Shown here one piece after another: positions 1-7,578 of a stretch of 9,316 nucleotides of DNA. Source of the stretch: an uncultured Bacteroidaceae bacterium (lineage in GTDB: Bacteria; Bacteroidota; Bacteroidia; Bacteroidales; Bacteroidaceae). The first letter of the stretch is position 1. Every line of letters begins with the position of its first letter. A program made the translations under genes and the position numbers. The notes under the pieces are model-generated. The model worked only from the letters and a program-made list of their open reading frames with translations, was not told the DNA's origin and did not search any database. The stretch lies in the NCBI GenBank assembly GCA_904501775.1, contig CAJGCJ010000073.1, forward strand, positions 1 through 9,316, given 5' to 3'.

Positions 1-587
1 CCACCAAGCTGCAGCTTACAGCCATGAGACTCGTTCAAATGAACATAGTCGTAGCCCTGCAACAGCTGATAAGTAAACTCGGTGAATGACATACCGTCGG
101 TACCTGCCTCGCCCGAAAGACGGCGCTTAACTGAGTCCTTTGACATCATGTAGTTTACGGTAATCATCTTACCTACGTTACGGATGAAATCGAGGAACGA
201 GAACTCCTTCATCCAGTCGTAGTTATTTACCAGAATAGCAGCATTGGGTGCATCGCTCTCGAAATCGAGGAAACGGGCAAGCTGCTTCTTTAATGCCTCC
301 TGATTGTGGCGCAGACGCTCCTCGTCAATGAGGACACGCTCCTTTGATTTACCCGAGGGGTCACCAATCATACCTGTTGCACCACCGATGAGGGCAATGG
401 GCTTATGTCCCGAACGTTGGAAATGACGCAGCATCATAACACCTACAAGGTGGCCGATATGCAAAGAATCGGCTGTAGGGTCAATACCAAGATAAGCCGT
501 TGTCATCTCTTTCTGAAGTTGTTCTTCGGTTCCGGGCGTCATATCTTGAATCATACCACGCCACTTCAATTCTTGTACAAAATTCAT
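1..587 (-). CDS. tyrS: Tyrosyl-tRNA synthetase, N-terminal 195 residues (3' end beyond window)
   Basis: Class I aminoacyl-tRNA synthetase that activates tyrosine with ATP and charges tRNA-Tyr in the cytoplasm. The ATG at 587 opens a frame beginning [12 protein letters not shown], the usual start of Bacteroidales TyrS. Visible landmarks are the HIGH ATP-binding motif at residues 43-46, the [12 protein letters not shown] segment at 68-79, and the tyrosine-pocket pattern Y173-x3-Q177-x2-D180. The frame is open to the window edge, ending at KLQLGG, just before the region where the SDQWGN segment is expected. The KMSKS loop and the C-terminal S4-like RNA-binding domain therefore lie outside. Typical family length is about 400-430 residues, so a little under half is present. 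A separate promoter upstream suggests it is transcribed independently of the hydrolase gene behind it. Identification is near certain. Confidence 0.97.
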   Translation of the reverse strand, partial: MNFVQELKWRGMIQDMTPGTEEQLQKEMTTAYLGIDPTADSLHIGHLVGVMMLRHFQRSGHKPIALIGGATGMIGDPSGKSKERVLIDEERLRHNQEALKKQLARFLDFESDAPNAAILVNNYDWMKEFSFLDFIRNVGKMITVNYMMSKDSVKRRLSGEAGTDGMSFTEFTYQLLQGYDYVHLNESHGCKLQLG

Positions 588-632
588 CTTCTTATATTTT
601 TTATTTAACTTTATTCCTGTTCTATCCGGCAG

Positions 633-663
633 CAAAGGTAGAAAAGAGATTCGATTCTACAAT
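633..663 (-). promoter_or_regulatory. Promoter of tyrS (Bacteroidota -33/-7 type)
   Basis: On the minus strand the octamer TACCTTTG (plus-strand positions 633-640) matches the Bacteroidota -7 consensus TAnnTTTG. Exactly 19 bases upstream is ATTG (660-663), a 3/4 match to the -33 element TTTG at the usual spacing. Transcription would start near 626, giving a leader of about 40 bases before the tyrS ATG at 587. The promoter sits in the 118-base gap after the hydrolase stop codon. Confidence 0.7.
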
Positions 664-705
664 CCTAACCGTTCAAATATCTTACATAAACATTTTTATA
701 ATGTA

Positions 706-1512
706 TCAGTCAAGATGATACATCACCGAAGGTGTAGCTCTTTTAAGCACATTCAGCTTAACATCTTTACCAACAATAAGTCCATACGATGCGAATTCCA
801 TCTCAACAGCCTTGTACGCCAGCTCAGGATGATTATTCTCTTCACTCAGGTGGCACAACCATATATTCTTGAGGTGCAGATTGAAGTTCTTCGCCAGATA
901 GCGCGCCGTAGTCTGGTTGCTGAGATGTCCTGTCATTCCGGCCACTCTATCCTTCAGGAATTGCGGATAACGTCCCATAAGCAGCATCTGCTCTTCGTAG
1001 TTGGCCTCTATCACAAGGTGGTTGGCCTGCTCTACATAATAGGATACAGTATCGGTTATTGCACCCAAATCGGTTGCGATACAAAATTTGGTATCACCCA
1101 CCTCAATGAAATATCCTACATTGTCGGTTCCATCGTGGGGCACCTCGAACGGAGTGATGACAAACGAACGGAACACTGTTGGTTCGCCCTTCTCGACATA
1201 ACGCACATACATAGGGTCAATAGGCTTGCTCATGCAATAATTGTTATTGATGCCCTTGTGCACCTCTCTTGTGGCATATACGGGTATGTTGGCCTTAGAC
1301 GATATTACACCAAGAGATTTTATATGGTCGGCATGGTCGTGGGTTACAAACACCGCATAAATACTCTCAAAAGCAATTCCCTCTTTCTTGAGGGCCGCCT
1401 TTATGGTCTTCGACGGAATACCTGCATCAATAAGTATTCCATAGTCGTCGACCCCCAAATAGTAACAGTTGCCGCAGCTTCCGCTACCAATACTCATAAA
1501 ACGAATCTTCAT
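706..1512 (-). CDS. YycJ/WalJ-type metallo-beta-lactamase-fold hydrolase
   Basis: A 268-residue cytoplasmic protein of the metallo-beta-lactamase superfamily, closest in motif layout to YycJ/WalJ, proposed in Firmicutes to be a 5'-exonuclease-like DNA-processing enzyme. The metal-binding set is visible: THDHADH at residues 57-63 (H58, H60, D62, H63), PH126D, ATD148LG, GH196LSN and CH221LSEENN. The last two blocks, and the NYEEQMLLMG-RYPQFLKDR stretch between them and D148, are typical of YycJ rather than beta-lactamases or glyoxalase II. The ATG at 1512 is chosen because it begins MKIRFMSIGSGSCGN, the normal family start. An upstream in-frame ATG at 1581 would overlap tamL and add an unrelated basic extension. 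It follows tamL by 34 bases on the same strand, so it is probably co-transcribed. The substrate in Bacteroidota is unknown, and no walKR genes are in view. Confidence 0.9.
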   Translation of the reverse strand: MKIRFMSIGSGSCGNCYYLGVDDYGILIDAGIPSKTIKAALKKEGIAFESIYAVFVTHDHADHIKSLGVISSKANIPVYATREVHKGINNNYCMSKPIDPMYVRYVEKGEPTVFRSFVITPFEVPHDGTDNVGYFIEVGDTKFCIATDLGAITDTVSYYVEQANHLVIEANYEEQMLLMGRYPQFLKDRVAGMTGHLSNQTTARYLAKNFNLHLKNIWLCHLSEENNHPELAYKAVEMEFASYGLIVGKDVKLNVLKRATPSVMYHLD

Positions 1513-1546
1513 ATATATTTTTCTTTTTTTATTCGTGTTATACATA

Positions 1547-3832
1547 TCAGAAGGGATATCCCACTGCAAAATGCAGCGCAAAGTCCCTACTGAAGTCGGG
1601 GTTGAGGATCGGGAACCTCTCTTTTCCGTGATAAGCCGGGTTGAGTGCCTTCATTCCGGCATCGAGACGGAAGACAAAGAGGTCGAGCTCGAACCTGAGT
1701 CCCATTCCATAGGAGAATGCAATGTCCTTATGGAATCCTCTGATATCGAACTGTCCTCCGGGCTGTTCCTTATAACTGCGCAATGTCCAGATGTTACCGG
1801 CATCGACAAACAGGGCCGAATGCAGTTTCCAGAACAGGTGTGAACGCAATTCTATATTCCAATCGAGCTTAAGGTCGCCCGACTGGTTGATAAAGTCAAT
1901 ATTCTTGTCGCTTCCTTTATAGCTTCCGGGGCCAAGTCCGCGCACGGTCCATCCGCGCATGCCGTTGGCACCGCCTGCGAAGTAGCGTTTTTCGAACGGA
2001 AGCACTGTTGAGTTTCCGTACGGATAGGCCAATCCCAAGCCCATATGAAACACCAGCGTATTCCTGTCGTCGATATTCACATAGGTGGCAAAGTCAACAT
2101 CACCTTTCACATACTGCGCGTATGCTATATTCATGAATGTGTACTGTCCGTCACTGTTTCTGTGTCCGCCAAAGAGCGAATTCATACCCCTAAGCAGGTT
2201 ACCCGAGCACTCGAGATTGGTACGCAGAGCAAACGCCATACGCTCGGCCCTCTTGTTCGCATGCGCCGAATTGTATGTGAACGAATAACCGAGTTTTGTT
2301 ATAAGCAGATTCTCGTAGTTGTATTTAAGAATTGAGTTACGGTTCGAGATGCTGTCGAGGTACTCCTTCTTGAATGTATCGGATATCCATGGAACATAGA
2401 TATAGTTTATATCAATCACATCGAGCTTGTGCGATGTCTTTTGCGAATTGCTCCATTGGTAACTCCATGCACCCGAGAGAATCTGACGTTCGAACTCGGG
2501 ACGCTCCTGCGAATTGAATTTAAGCGAAAAGAGCGTAGATGACTTCAAAAGCCTCTCTTGTGCAGGCACCAACGAAGAGAACACTCCACCAAAAAGGCGC
2601 AAGCTTATTTCGGCTCCATACTCATAGTAGCTGTCACGCGAGTATCCGCTAAGCCCCGATATAGCCTCATACGCACCGAAAAGACGCAACGACAGCTGTT
2701 CGGAAGCGCGGAACAGGTTTCTGTCCGAGAAAGTCACCGATGCCGCAGCACCCAAGTCGCCTGCGGTATTTGTTCCCTCAAGTTCAAAACTGATTGAACG
2801 GCGCTTGTTACGTTCGAACATGATGTAACAGTCGAGCATCGAGGTATCGGGCAGTTCAACCATACGCAACGAAGTGTAGCGCACTGCCGGCAACTGCGCG
2901 AAGGAGTTGTATGTCCTGTCGGACCTGCTTTGCGAATAGAGCATTCCCGGCTCTATATAATTCTTGTCGGCCATTGCCCTTGGACTCAAGAAGAGATCGT
3001 CGTTATACAACATCTTGTATTTATCCCAAAGAAGAGTATCACAGCCTTGCAAAGCCCTGTTGTCGATACGCAATCCGGCATCCGAGACGAAATTCACATC
3101 GTTTATCCTGTATTGTTTATGTCGACCGCCATCAATGGGATTAGAAACAATCATCTTGAGCCTTACCTTTGTAGAGTGATATGCGGTATCGGCAACAAAG
3201 GTTATATAGTTCTTTGTAAATTTATAATACCCTCTGTCCTTGAGCAGCATTGCAATGCGACGGCGTTCTGCTTCAAGATTATCCACGCTGAAAGGCATTC
3301 CGGGATGCATCAGCGACTCTTCCGACTCATCAATAACAATCTTGGCCAAAACAGAGTCCTTTATTTCAACCAAAAAATCGGAAACCTGATATCTCTCGCG
3401 TTCGTGCAGATAGAAGACTGCATCCTTGCGTTTCTTTCCGACAATCCTCTCTTCGAGGTCGACAGTCGCATGCAGATAACCCTCGTTGCGCATCATATTC
3501 TCAATATTCAATCGGGTCTGCTCGGCCTGCTCGCGGTTATATATGACAGGCGCCTCGCCCACCTTGCGCAATGTGCGATTACCCCATTTTGTAGTGTCGC
3601 GTCCCGAGAGGGAATAGGTATACAGAGGTACTTTCAGCAAACTGAACCATTTGGAGTTAGGATGCTGGCGTATATAACCGCCTGCCTTAACGGCCAAATC
3701 GGCATCGTGCTGCGAGACAATATCGACGTCATTGAGCAAGAACTCATCATCGGCCACAAACTTTGTAGCCGAACACGAGAGCAGCAGCAATGCGCTTATC
3801 AAAATCGATATTAACTCTTTAAAATACTTCAC
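1547..3832 (-). CDS. tamL: TamL-type Omp85 outer-membrane assembly lipoprotein (BamA/TamA family)
   Basis: A 761-residue protein of the BamA/TamA (Omp85) family. From the GTG at 3832 the N-terminus is MKYFKELISILISALLLLSC: a basic start, a hydrophobic stretch and lipobox LLSC with the acylated cysteine at residue 20. POTRA-like repeats occupy roughly residues 25-270. The C-terminal beta-barrel begins near residue 330, carries the Omp85 signature in GMRGWTVRGLGPGSY (VRG at 630-632) and ends in the aromatic beta-signal FAVGYPF. Lipid anchoring of a TamA-like barrel is the hallmark of Bacteroidota TamL, which is thought to work with TamB-type proteins in envelope assembly; no tamB is in the window. 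It is divergent from the RNA methyltransferase and precedes the metallo-hydrolase gene. An in-frame ATG at 3904 is less likely: it lies upstream of the apparent promoter and would bury the signal peptide. Confidence 0.9.
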   Translation of the reverse strand: MKYFKELISILISALLLLSCSATKFVADDEFLLNDVDIVSQHDADLAVKAGGYIRQHPNSKWFSLLKVPLYTYSLSGRDTTKWGNRTLRKVGEAPVIYNREQAEQTRLNIENMMRNEGYLHATVDLEERIVGKKRKDAVFYLHERERYQVSDFLVEIKDSVLAKIVIDESEESLMHPGMPFSVDNLEAERRRIAMLLKDRGYYKFTKNYITFVADTAYHSTKVRLKMIVSNPIDGGRHKQYRINDVNFVSDAGLRIDNRALQGCDTLLWDKYKMLYNDDLFLSPRAMADKNYIEPGMLYSQSRSDRTYNSFAQLPAVRYTSLRMVELPDTSMLDCYIMFERNKRRSISFELEGTNTAGDLGAAASVTFSDRNLFRASEQLSLRLFGAYEAISGLSGYSRDSYYEYGAEISLRLFGGVFSSLVPAQERLLKSSTLFSLKFNSQERPEFERQILSGAWSYQWSNSQKTSHKLDVIDINYIYVPWISDTFKKEYLDSISNRNSILKYNYENLLITKLGYSFTYNSAHANKRAERMAFALRTNLECSGNLLRGMNSLFGGHRNSDGQYTFMNIAYAQYVKGDVDFATYVNIDDRNTLVFHMGLGLAYPYGNSTVLPFEKRYFAGGANGMRGWTVRGLGPGSYKGSDKNIDFINQSGDLKLDWNIELRSHLFWKLHSALFVDAGNIWTLRSYKEQPGGQFDIRGFHKDIAFSYGMGLRFELDLFVFRLDAGMKALNPAYHGKERFPILNPDFSRDFALHFAVGYPF

Positions 3833-3881
3833 CTGCCTTACGATTATATATATAATACCTCTATTTACGAAAAAAATTTTG

Positions 3882-3889
3882 CAAATATA
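3882..3889 (-). promoter_or_regulatory. -7 element of the tamL promoter
   Basis: The minus strand reads TATATTTG here, a full match to the Bacteroidota -7 consensus TAnnTTTG. The transcript would start near 3875, about 43 bases before the GTG start of tamL at 3832. No clear TTTG lies at the usual 19-21 base distance upstream; the nearest one is only 12 bases away. The element overlaps the 8-base palindrome TTTGCAAA (3878-3885). Confidence 0.6.
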
Positions 3890-3912
3890 CAAAATTCCTC
3901 GCAAAAATAAGG

Positions 3913-3920
3913 TAGCTTTG
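3913..3920 (+). promoter_or_regulatory. -7 element of the RNA methyltransferase promoter
   Basis: TAGCTTTG is a full match to the Bacteroidota -7 consensus TAnnTTTG. Transcription from about 3927 would give a leader of some 24 bases before the ATG at 3951. A -33 TTTG at standard spacing is not visible; TTTG at 3878-3881 is too far away (31 bases). Confidence 0.65.
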
Positions 3921-3950
3921 CAACACTTTTAGAGCAAAAGAATATATAAA

Positions 3951-4721
3951 ATGATAAGCAAGTCAAAGTTAAAATTCATACGTTCACTCGACCAGAAAAA
4001 GATACGCAAGGAGAGTGGTCTGTTTATTGCAGAAGGCAGCAAAACTGTCGGCGACCTTCTTTCGTCTGATATAAGGTGTGAATATATCGTAGCCACAGGC
4101 GAATGGCTTGCATCGCACAGACTGCCACAAGGGATAGAGGTGATAGAGACCTCCGAAGAAGACCTGCAACGAGCAAGTTTCCTTCGCGCTCCGCAAGGTG
4201 TGCTTGGCATTTTCGAACAGCGCAAAGAGGAAATCACACCCGAGATTGCCACACAGAAACTGTGTCTGGCACTCGACGACATACAAGACCCCGGCAATCT
4301 TGGCACCATCGTACGCATAGCCGACTGGTTCGGTATCGAACATATATTCTGCTCACAAGGCACTGCCGATATATACAACCCCAAAGCCGTACAGGCCACA
4401 ATGGGAGCTATTGGGCGCATACATCTGCACTACACATCACTGCCGCAGTTTCTTGAATCCATAAAGGGGAAAGCGCCCATATACGGCACATTCCTCGACG
4501 GAGAGAACATATACGGTAAAGAGCTGAGCAGCAACGGAATAATAGTAATGGGAAATGAAGGCAACGGAATTGGAGCCGAGTGTGCTCAACACATAAACAA
4601 TCGTCTTTTTATCCCAAGCTACCCTACCGACCGCCCTACATCCGAATCGCTCAACGTATCGATGGCAACCGCTATAACCTGCGCCGAATTCCGACGTCGT
4701 GAGCATTTTACAAAATATTAA
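3951..4721 (+). CDS. SpoU/TrmH-family (SPOUT) RNA 2'-O-methyltransferase
   Basis: A 256-residue SPOUT-class enzyme expected to transfer a methyl group from S-adenosylmethionine to a ribose 2'-OH in rRNA or tRNA. The N-terminal part (residues 1-90, KFIRSLDQKKIRKESGLFIAEG...) resembles the substrate-binding domain of RlmB-like members. The three SpoU motifs of the trefoil-knot domain follow: motif 1 DDIQDPGNLGTIVRIADWFG at 109-128 (N116, R122), motif 2 IVMGNEGNGIG at 198-208 (N202-E203-G204) and motif 3 SESLNVSMATAI at 231-242 (N235). Length and all motifs are intact. The target nucleotide cannot be told from sequence, so I give no gene symbol. It is divergent from tamL and has its own promoter. 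A hairpin about 57 bases downstream may mark the transcript end. Confidence 0.93.
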   Translation: MISKSKLKFIRSLDQKKIRKESGLFIAEGSKTVGDLLSSDIRCEYIVATGEWLASHRLPQGIEVIETSEEDLQRASFLRAPQGVLGIFEQRKEEITPEIATQKLCLALDDIQDPGNLGTIVRIADWFGIEHIFCSQGTADIYNPKAVQATMGAIGRIHLHYTSLPQFLESIKGKAPIYGTFLDGENIYGKELSSNGIIVMGNEGNGIGAECAQHINNRLFIPSYPTDRPTSESLNVSMATAITCAEFRRREHFTKY

Positions 4722-4777
4722 AATAGCAAAATACGCAAAAAAACAGTCAGCACACATGTGTATGATATCTTATTGCA

Positions 4778-4803
4778 CTTGTTTTAATCACAATTAGAAC
4801 AAG
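4778..4803 (+). terminator. Possible 3'-end hairpin after the RNA methyltransferase (no T-run)
   Basis: CTTGTTTTAAT (4778-4788) and ATTAGAACAAG (4793-4803) form an 11-pair stem with one G-U wobble on the plus-strand RNA, closed by the 4-base loop CACA. Neither side is followed by a T-run, so it does not fit a classic intrinsic terminator. It could mark or protect the 3' end of the methyltransferase transcript, or serve some other role in the fabD upstream region. Confidence 0.35.
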
Positions 4804-4942
4804 AATGGGGTTGTGCCACTTTTTCGGCTTCATCACACCTGTTTCTGCAACCTATTTCCAAGAAATCAGAGCATTTATTTACAAAAATTCATTAAAAAAG
4901 CACATTGTAGCATAAAAGTGAATAAAATAACGAAATAATGCG

Positions 4943-4950
4943 TATCTTTG
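4943..4950 (+). promoter_or_regulatory. -7 element of the fabD operon promoter
   Basis: TATCTTTG matches the Bacteroidota -7 consensus TAnnTTTG. A start near 4957 leaves a leader of about 29 bases before the fabD ATG at 4986. The -33 position shows no good TTTG. This is the only convincing plus-strand promoter seen before mtgA, so it likely drives fabD, the GH13 gene and the secreted-protein gene together. Confidence 0.65.
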
Positions 4951-4985
4951 CAACTTAAAAGCATTTACAAAAGATTTTTATATTG

Positions 4986-5861
4986 ATGAAAGCATTTGTT
5001 TTTCCCGGTCAAGGTTCTCAGTTCAGCGGAATGGGCAAGGAGTTATACGAGAACAGCCGCATAGCAAAGGAGTATTTCGACAGAGCCAACGACATTTTGG
5101 GTTTCAGTATAACAGACATAATGTTCAACGGAACAAACGAAGAGTTGAAACAGACCCAAGTCACACAACCGGCAGTATTCATACACTCAGTAATATCAGC
5201 ATTATCACTTGAAGAGGAGTTTACCCCTGCAATGACAGCCGGACACTCACTCGGAGAATTGTCGGCAGTTACAGCTGCCGGAGCACTCACATTCGAGGAT
5301 GGTCTCACATTGGTACATAAACGTGCACTTGCCATGCAGAAGGCATGCGAAATGCAGCAATCGACAATGGCTGCAGTAATAGCACTACCCGATGATATTG
5401 TAGAGCAGGTATGTAAGGAGATAAATGACAAAGGCAATATTGTTGTTGCAGCAAACTACAACTGCCCCGGACAGGTTGCCATTTCGGGAACAGTAGAAGG
5501 CATTGCACTCGCATCGGAAGCACTCAAGGCTGCAGGTGCAAAAAGAGTAATCCCATTGAGCGTAAGCGGAGCATTCCACTCGCCTTTGATGCAACCAGCC
5601 AAAGAGGAACTTGAGGCTGCAATTATGGCCACAACCATACACACACCTATCTGTCCAATATATCAGAATGTAGACGCGAAGCCCCACACATCGCCCCAAG
5701 AGATAAGGAACAATCTTATAGCACAGCTTACATCACCTGTAAGATGGACTGCCACAGTAAAGAACATGATAGCTGCCGGAGCAACCGAATTCATCGAGTG
5801 TGGTCCGGGCACAGTGCTGCAGGGAATGATAAAGAAGATTTCAGAAGAGATGAGCAAATAA
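4986..5861 (+). CDS. fabD: Malonyl-CoA:acyl-carrier-protein transacylase
   Basis: A 291-residue cytoplasmic enzyme that moves malonyl from CoA to acyl carrier protein to supply fatty-acid elongation. The N-terminal FPGQGSQ loop is at residues 6-12. The nucleophile elbow GHSLGE is at 86-91 with catalytic Ser88. Arg113, in HKRALAMQ, is placed to bind the malonyl carboxylate, and the catalytic His198 lies in GAFHSPLM. GQVAISG at 162-168 and ECGPGTVLQG near the C-terminus are also family typical. Length and catalytic residues are normal. The ATG at 4986 is chosen over a directly preceding TTG at 4983. The GH13 gene starts 19 bases after the stop codon, implying co-transcription; no other fatty-acid synthesis genes are adjacent in the window. 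Confidence 0.96.
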   Translation: MKAFVFPGQGSQFSGMGKELYENSRIAKEYFDRANDILGFSITDIMFNGTNEELKQTQVTQPAVFIHSVISALSLEEEFTPAMTAGHSLGELSAVTAAGALTFEDGLTLVHKRALAMQKACEMQQSTMAAVIALPDDIVEQVCKEINDKGNIVVAANYNCPGQVAISGTVEGIALASEALKAAGAKRVIPLSVSGAFHSPLMQPAKEELEAAIMATTIHTPICPIYQNVDAKPHTSPQEIRNNLIAQLTSPVRWTATVKNMIAAGATEFIECGPGTVLQGMIKKISEEMSK

Positions 5862-5880
5862 CAAGTACATAAGTAAAACA

Positions 5881-7569
5881 ATGGAAAGAATAATAATATA
5901 TCAGATGTTACCCCGCCTTTTCGGTAACACTACAGCAAACTGTATCGAAGGAGGCAACATTGAGCAGAACGGTTGTGGAAAATTCAACGACATAACCACA
6001 AAGGCCCTAAAAGCAATCAAGAACCTTGGAATAACACATGTGTGGTACACCGGTGTATTGGAACACACCACACGCACCGACTATACAAAATATGGCATTG
6101 AGAGCACACACCCCGCCACTGTAAAAGGCGAGGCTGGTTCACCCTATGCCATCAAGGACTATTACGATGTAGATCCCGACCTTGCTGTAAACGTAGAAAA
6201 GCGTCGCGAGGAGTTCAAGTCACTCATTGACCGCACACACAAAAACGGTCTGAAGGCAATAATGGACTTTATCCCCAACCATGTGGCACGTCATTACAAG
6301 AGTGACAACCGCCCTGCCGGAACATACGATTTCGGACAGAATGACGATAACTCGGTATTCTTCATGGGTCACAACAACTTCTACTATTTGGGAGAACAGT
6401 CGTTCGGATGCAACATAGACGCCAAGGATTGTGCTCAGGAGATTTATGACGAGAAGCCACTACGTGCGACAGGCAACGACTGCTTCGGTGCTCCATCGCG
6501 CAACGACTGGTACGATACAGTGAAGCTCAACTACGGTATTGACTACCGCACAGGCAACCGCCGTTTCTGGCCCATCCCCGATACATGGGTAAAGATGCTC
6601 AAGATACTCAAATATTGGGCATCGCAGGGTGTTGACGGATTCAGATGCGACATGGTAGAGATGACTCCTGTCGAGTTCTGGGCATGGGCAGTACCTAAGG
6701 TAAAGGAGGAATATCCCCACATAATATTCATAGGAGAGATATACCAGCCACACATATACCGCAGCTTCATATATGATGGACACTTTGACTATCTGTACGA
6801 CAAGGTTGGCCTGTATGACACACTGCGCGCAGTGATGTGCGGACTCACATCGGCAAACAGCATCACATATGCATTGCAGCACACATCAGACATACGCGAA
6901 CACATGCTCACATTCCTTGAGAACCATGACGAGCAGCGTATAGCTTCAGACTTCTTTGCAACCAAGGCGACACGTGCTCTACCCGCACTTATCGTATCGG
7001 TAGCAGTAGGCAACCAGCCATTCATGCTCTATGCAGGCGAGGAGTTCGGCGAACGAGGAATGGACAAGGAGGGATACAGCGGCATGGACGGACGCACCAC
7101 AATATTCGACTATTGGAGCGTAGACACACTGCGCCGTTGGAACAACAACGGAGAATATAACGACGAGCAACTCACCGAAGAGGAGAAAGCGCTTCAGGAG
7201 TATCACCGCAAACTGCTTACACTGTGCAACAGCGAGGAGTCGCTGAAGAGCGGACGTTTCTACGACTTGCAATATGCCAACCCCTGCAGCGAGCAGTACG
7301 ACAGCAACCGCATATACAGTTTCATGCGTGGTACCGACGACGAGGTTCTTCTTATTGTAACCAACTTCGACGACAGCACCCGTCAGTGCAGCGTAAACAT
7401 CCCCACCGAGGCTTTTGCCTATTTCGGAGCATTCGGCAGCAGCGAGAAAGTAATTGCAACCGAGCTTATAAGCGGCGAAGAGTTTGAAACATATTTCACC
7501 CCCGAGAAGTTAATAGAATTGACACTACCCGGAAACAATGGTGTTATATTGAAGTTCAAAACAAAATAA
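5881..7569 (+). CDS. GH13 alpha-amylase-family enzyme, probably cytoplasmic
   Basis: A 562-residue glycoside hydrolase family 13 protein with a (beta/alpha)8 catalytic domain and a C-terminal beta domain from about residue 450. The conserved regions are visible: region I DFIPNH at 129-134, region II GFRCD at 253-257 with nucleophile Asp257, region III FIGEIY at 283-288 with acid/base Glu286, and region IV FLENHDEQR at 345-353 with the transition-state Asp350. Region II continues MVEM, without the Lys-His pair of classic alpha-amylases, so linkage or product specificity may differ. There is no signal peptide or lipobox, so it likely acts on internal alpha-glucans such as glycogen or on imported oligosaccharides. 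It is neither inside a sus-like locus nor beside susC/susD genes. Family and catalytic competence are well supported; substrate and subfamily are not determined. Confidence 0.93.
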   Translation: MERIIIYQMLPRLFGNTTANCIEGGNIEQNGCGKFNDITTKALKAIKNLGITHVWYTGVLEHTTRTDYTKYGIESTHPATVKGEAGSPYAIKDYYDVDPDLAVNVEKRREEFKSLIDRTHKNGLKAIMDFIPNHVARHYKSDNRPAGTYDFGQNDDNSVFFMGHNNFYYLGEQSFGCNIDAKDCAQEIYDEKPLRATGNDCFGAPSRNDWYDTVKLNYGIDYRTGNRRFWPIPDTWVKMLKILKYWASQGVDGFRCDMVEMTPVEFWAWAVPKVKEEYPHIIFIGEIYQPHIYRSFIYDGHFDYLYDKVGLYDTLRAVMCGLTSANSITYALQHTSDIREHMLTFLENHDEQRIASDFFATKATRALPALIVSVAVGNQPFMLYAGEEFGERGMDKEGYSGMDGRTTIFDYWSVDTLRRWNNNGEYNDEQLTEEEKALQEYHRKLLTLCNSEESLKSGRFYDLQYANPCSEQYDSNRIYSFMRGTDDEVLLIVTNFDDSTRQCSVNIPTEAFAYFGAFGSSEKVIATELISGEEFETYFTPEKLIELTLPGNNGVILKFKTK

Positions 7570-7578
7570 GAATATTAT

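Larger units (their letters stand above)
4722..4985. other. Intergenic region between the RNA methyltransferase and fabD
   Basis: This 264-base gap is the longest non-coding stretch in the window. It holds the perfect 10-base palindrome ACACATGTGT (4752-4761), the hairpin at 4778-4803, a more GC-rich segment from about 4804 to 4853, and an AT-rich stretch leading to the fabD -7 element at 4943. I recognise no RNA family, riboswitch or insertion-sequence remnant in it. The only small open frames are too short to support. Confidence 0.6.

Noticed and set aside
688..706. AT-rich inverted repeat (ACATT/AATGT) just after the metallo-hydrolase stop codon.
   Set aside because: Five AT-rich pairs with no GC clamp and no proper T-run; too weak to call a terminator.
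1513..1581. Alternative upstream ATG (1581) for the metallo-hydrolase.
   Set aside because: It would overlap tamL by 35 bases and add 23 residues before the conserved MKIRFMSIGSGS start.
715..1593. Long open frame on the plus strand opposite the metallo-hydrolase gene (292 residues).
   Set aside because: It is antisense to a protein with all family motifs, has no recognisable domain and no promoter; its composition fits a shadow frame.
2930..3814. Long open frame on the plus strand opposite tamL (294 residues).
   Set aside because: Antisense to a well supported Omp85 gene; no domain, signal or promoter supports it.
4747..4833. A 28-residue minus-strand frame (MKPKKWHNPILVLIVIKTSA...) with a basic start and hydrophobic centre.
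   Set aside because: It is very short, lies over the hairpin, and has no -7 box in front; it resembles no small-protein family I know. Chance is the simpler explanation.
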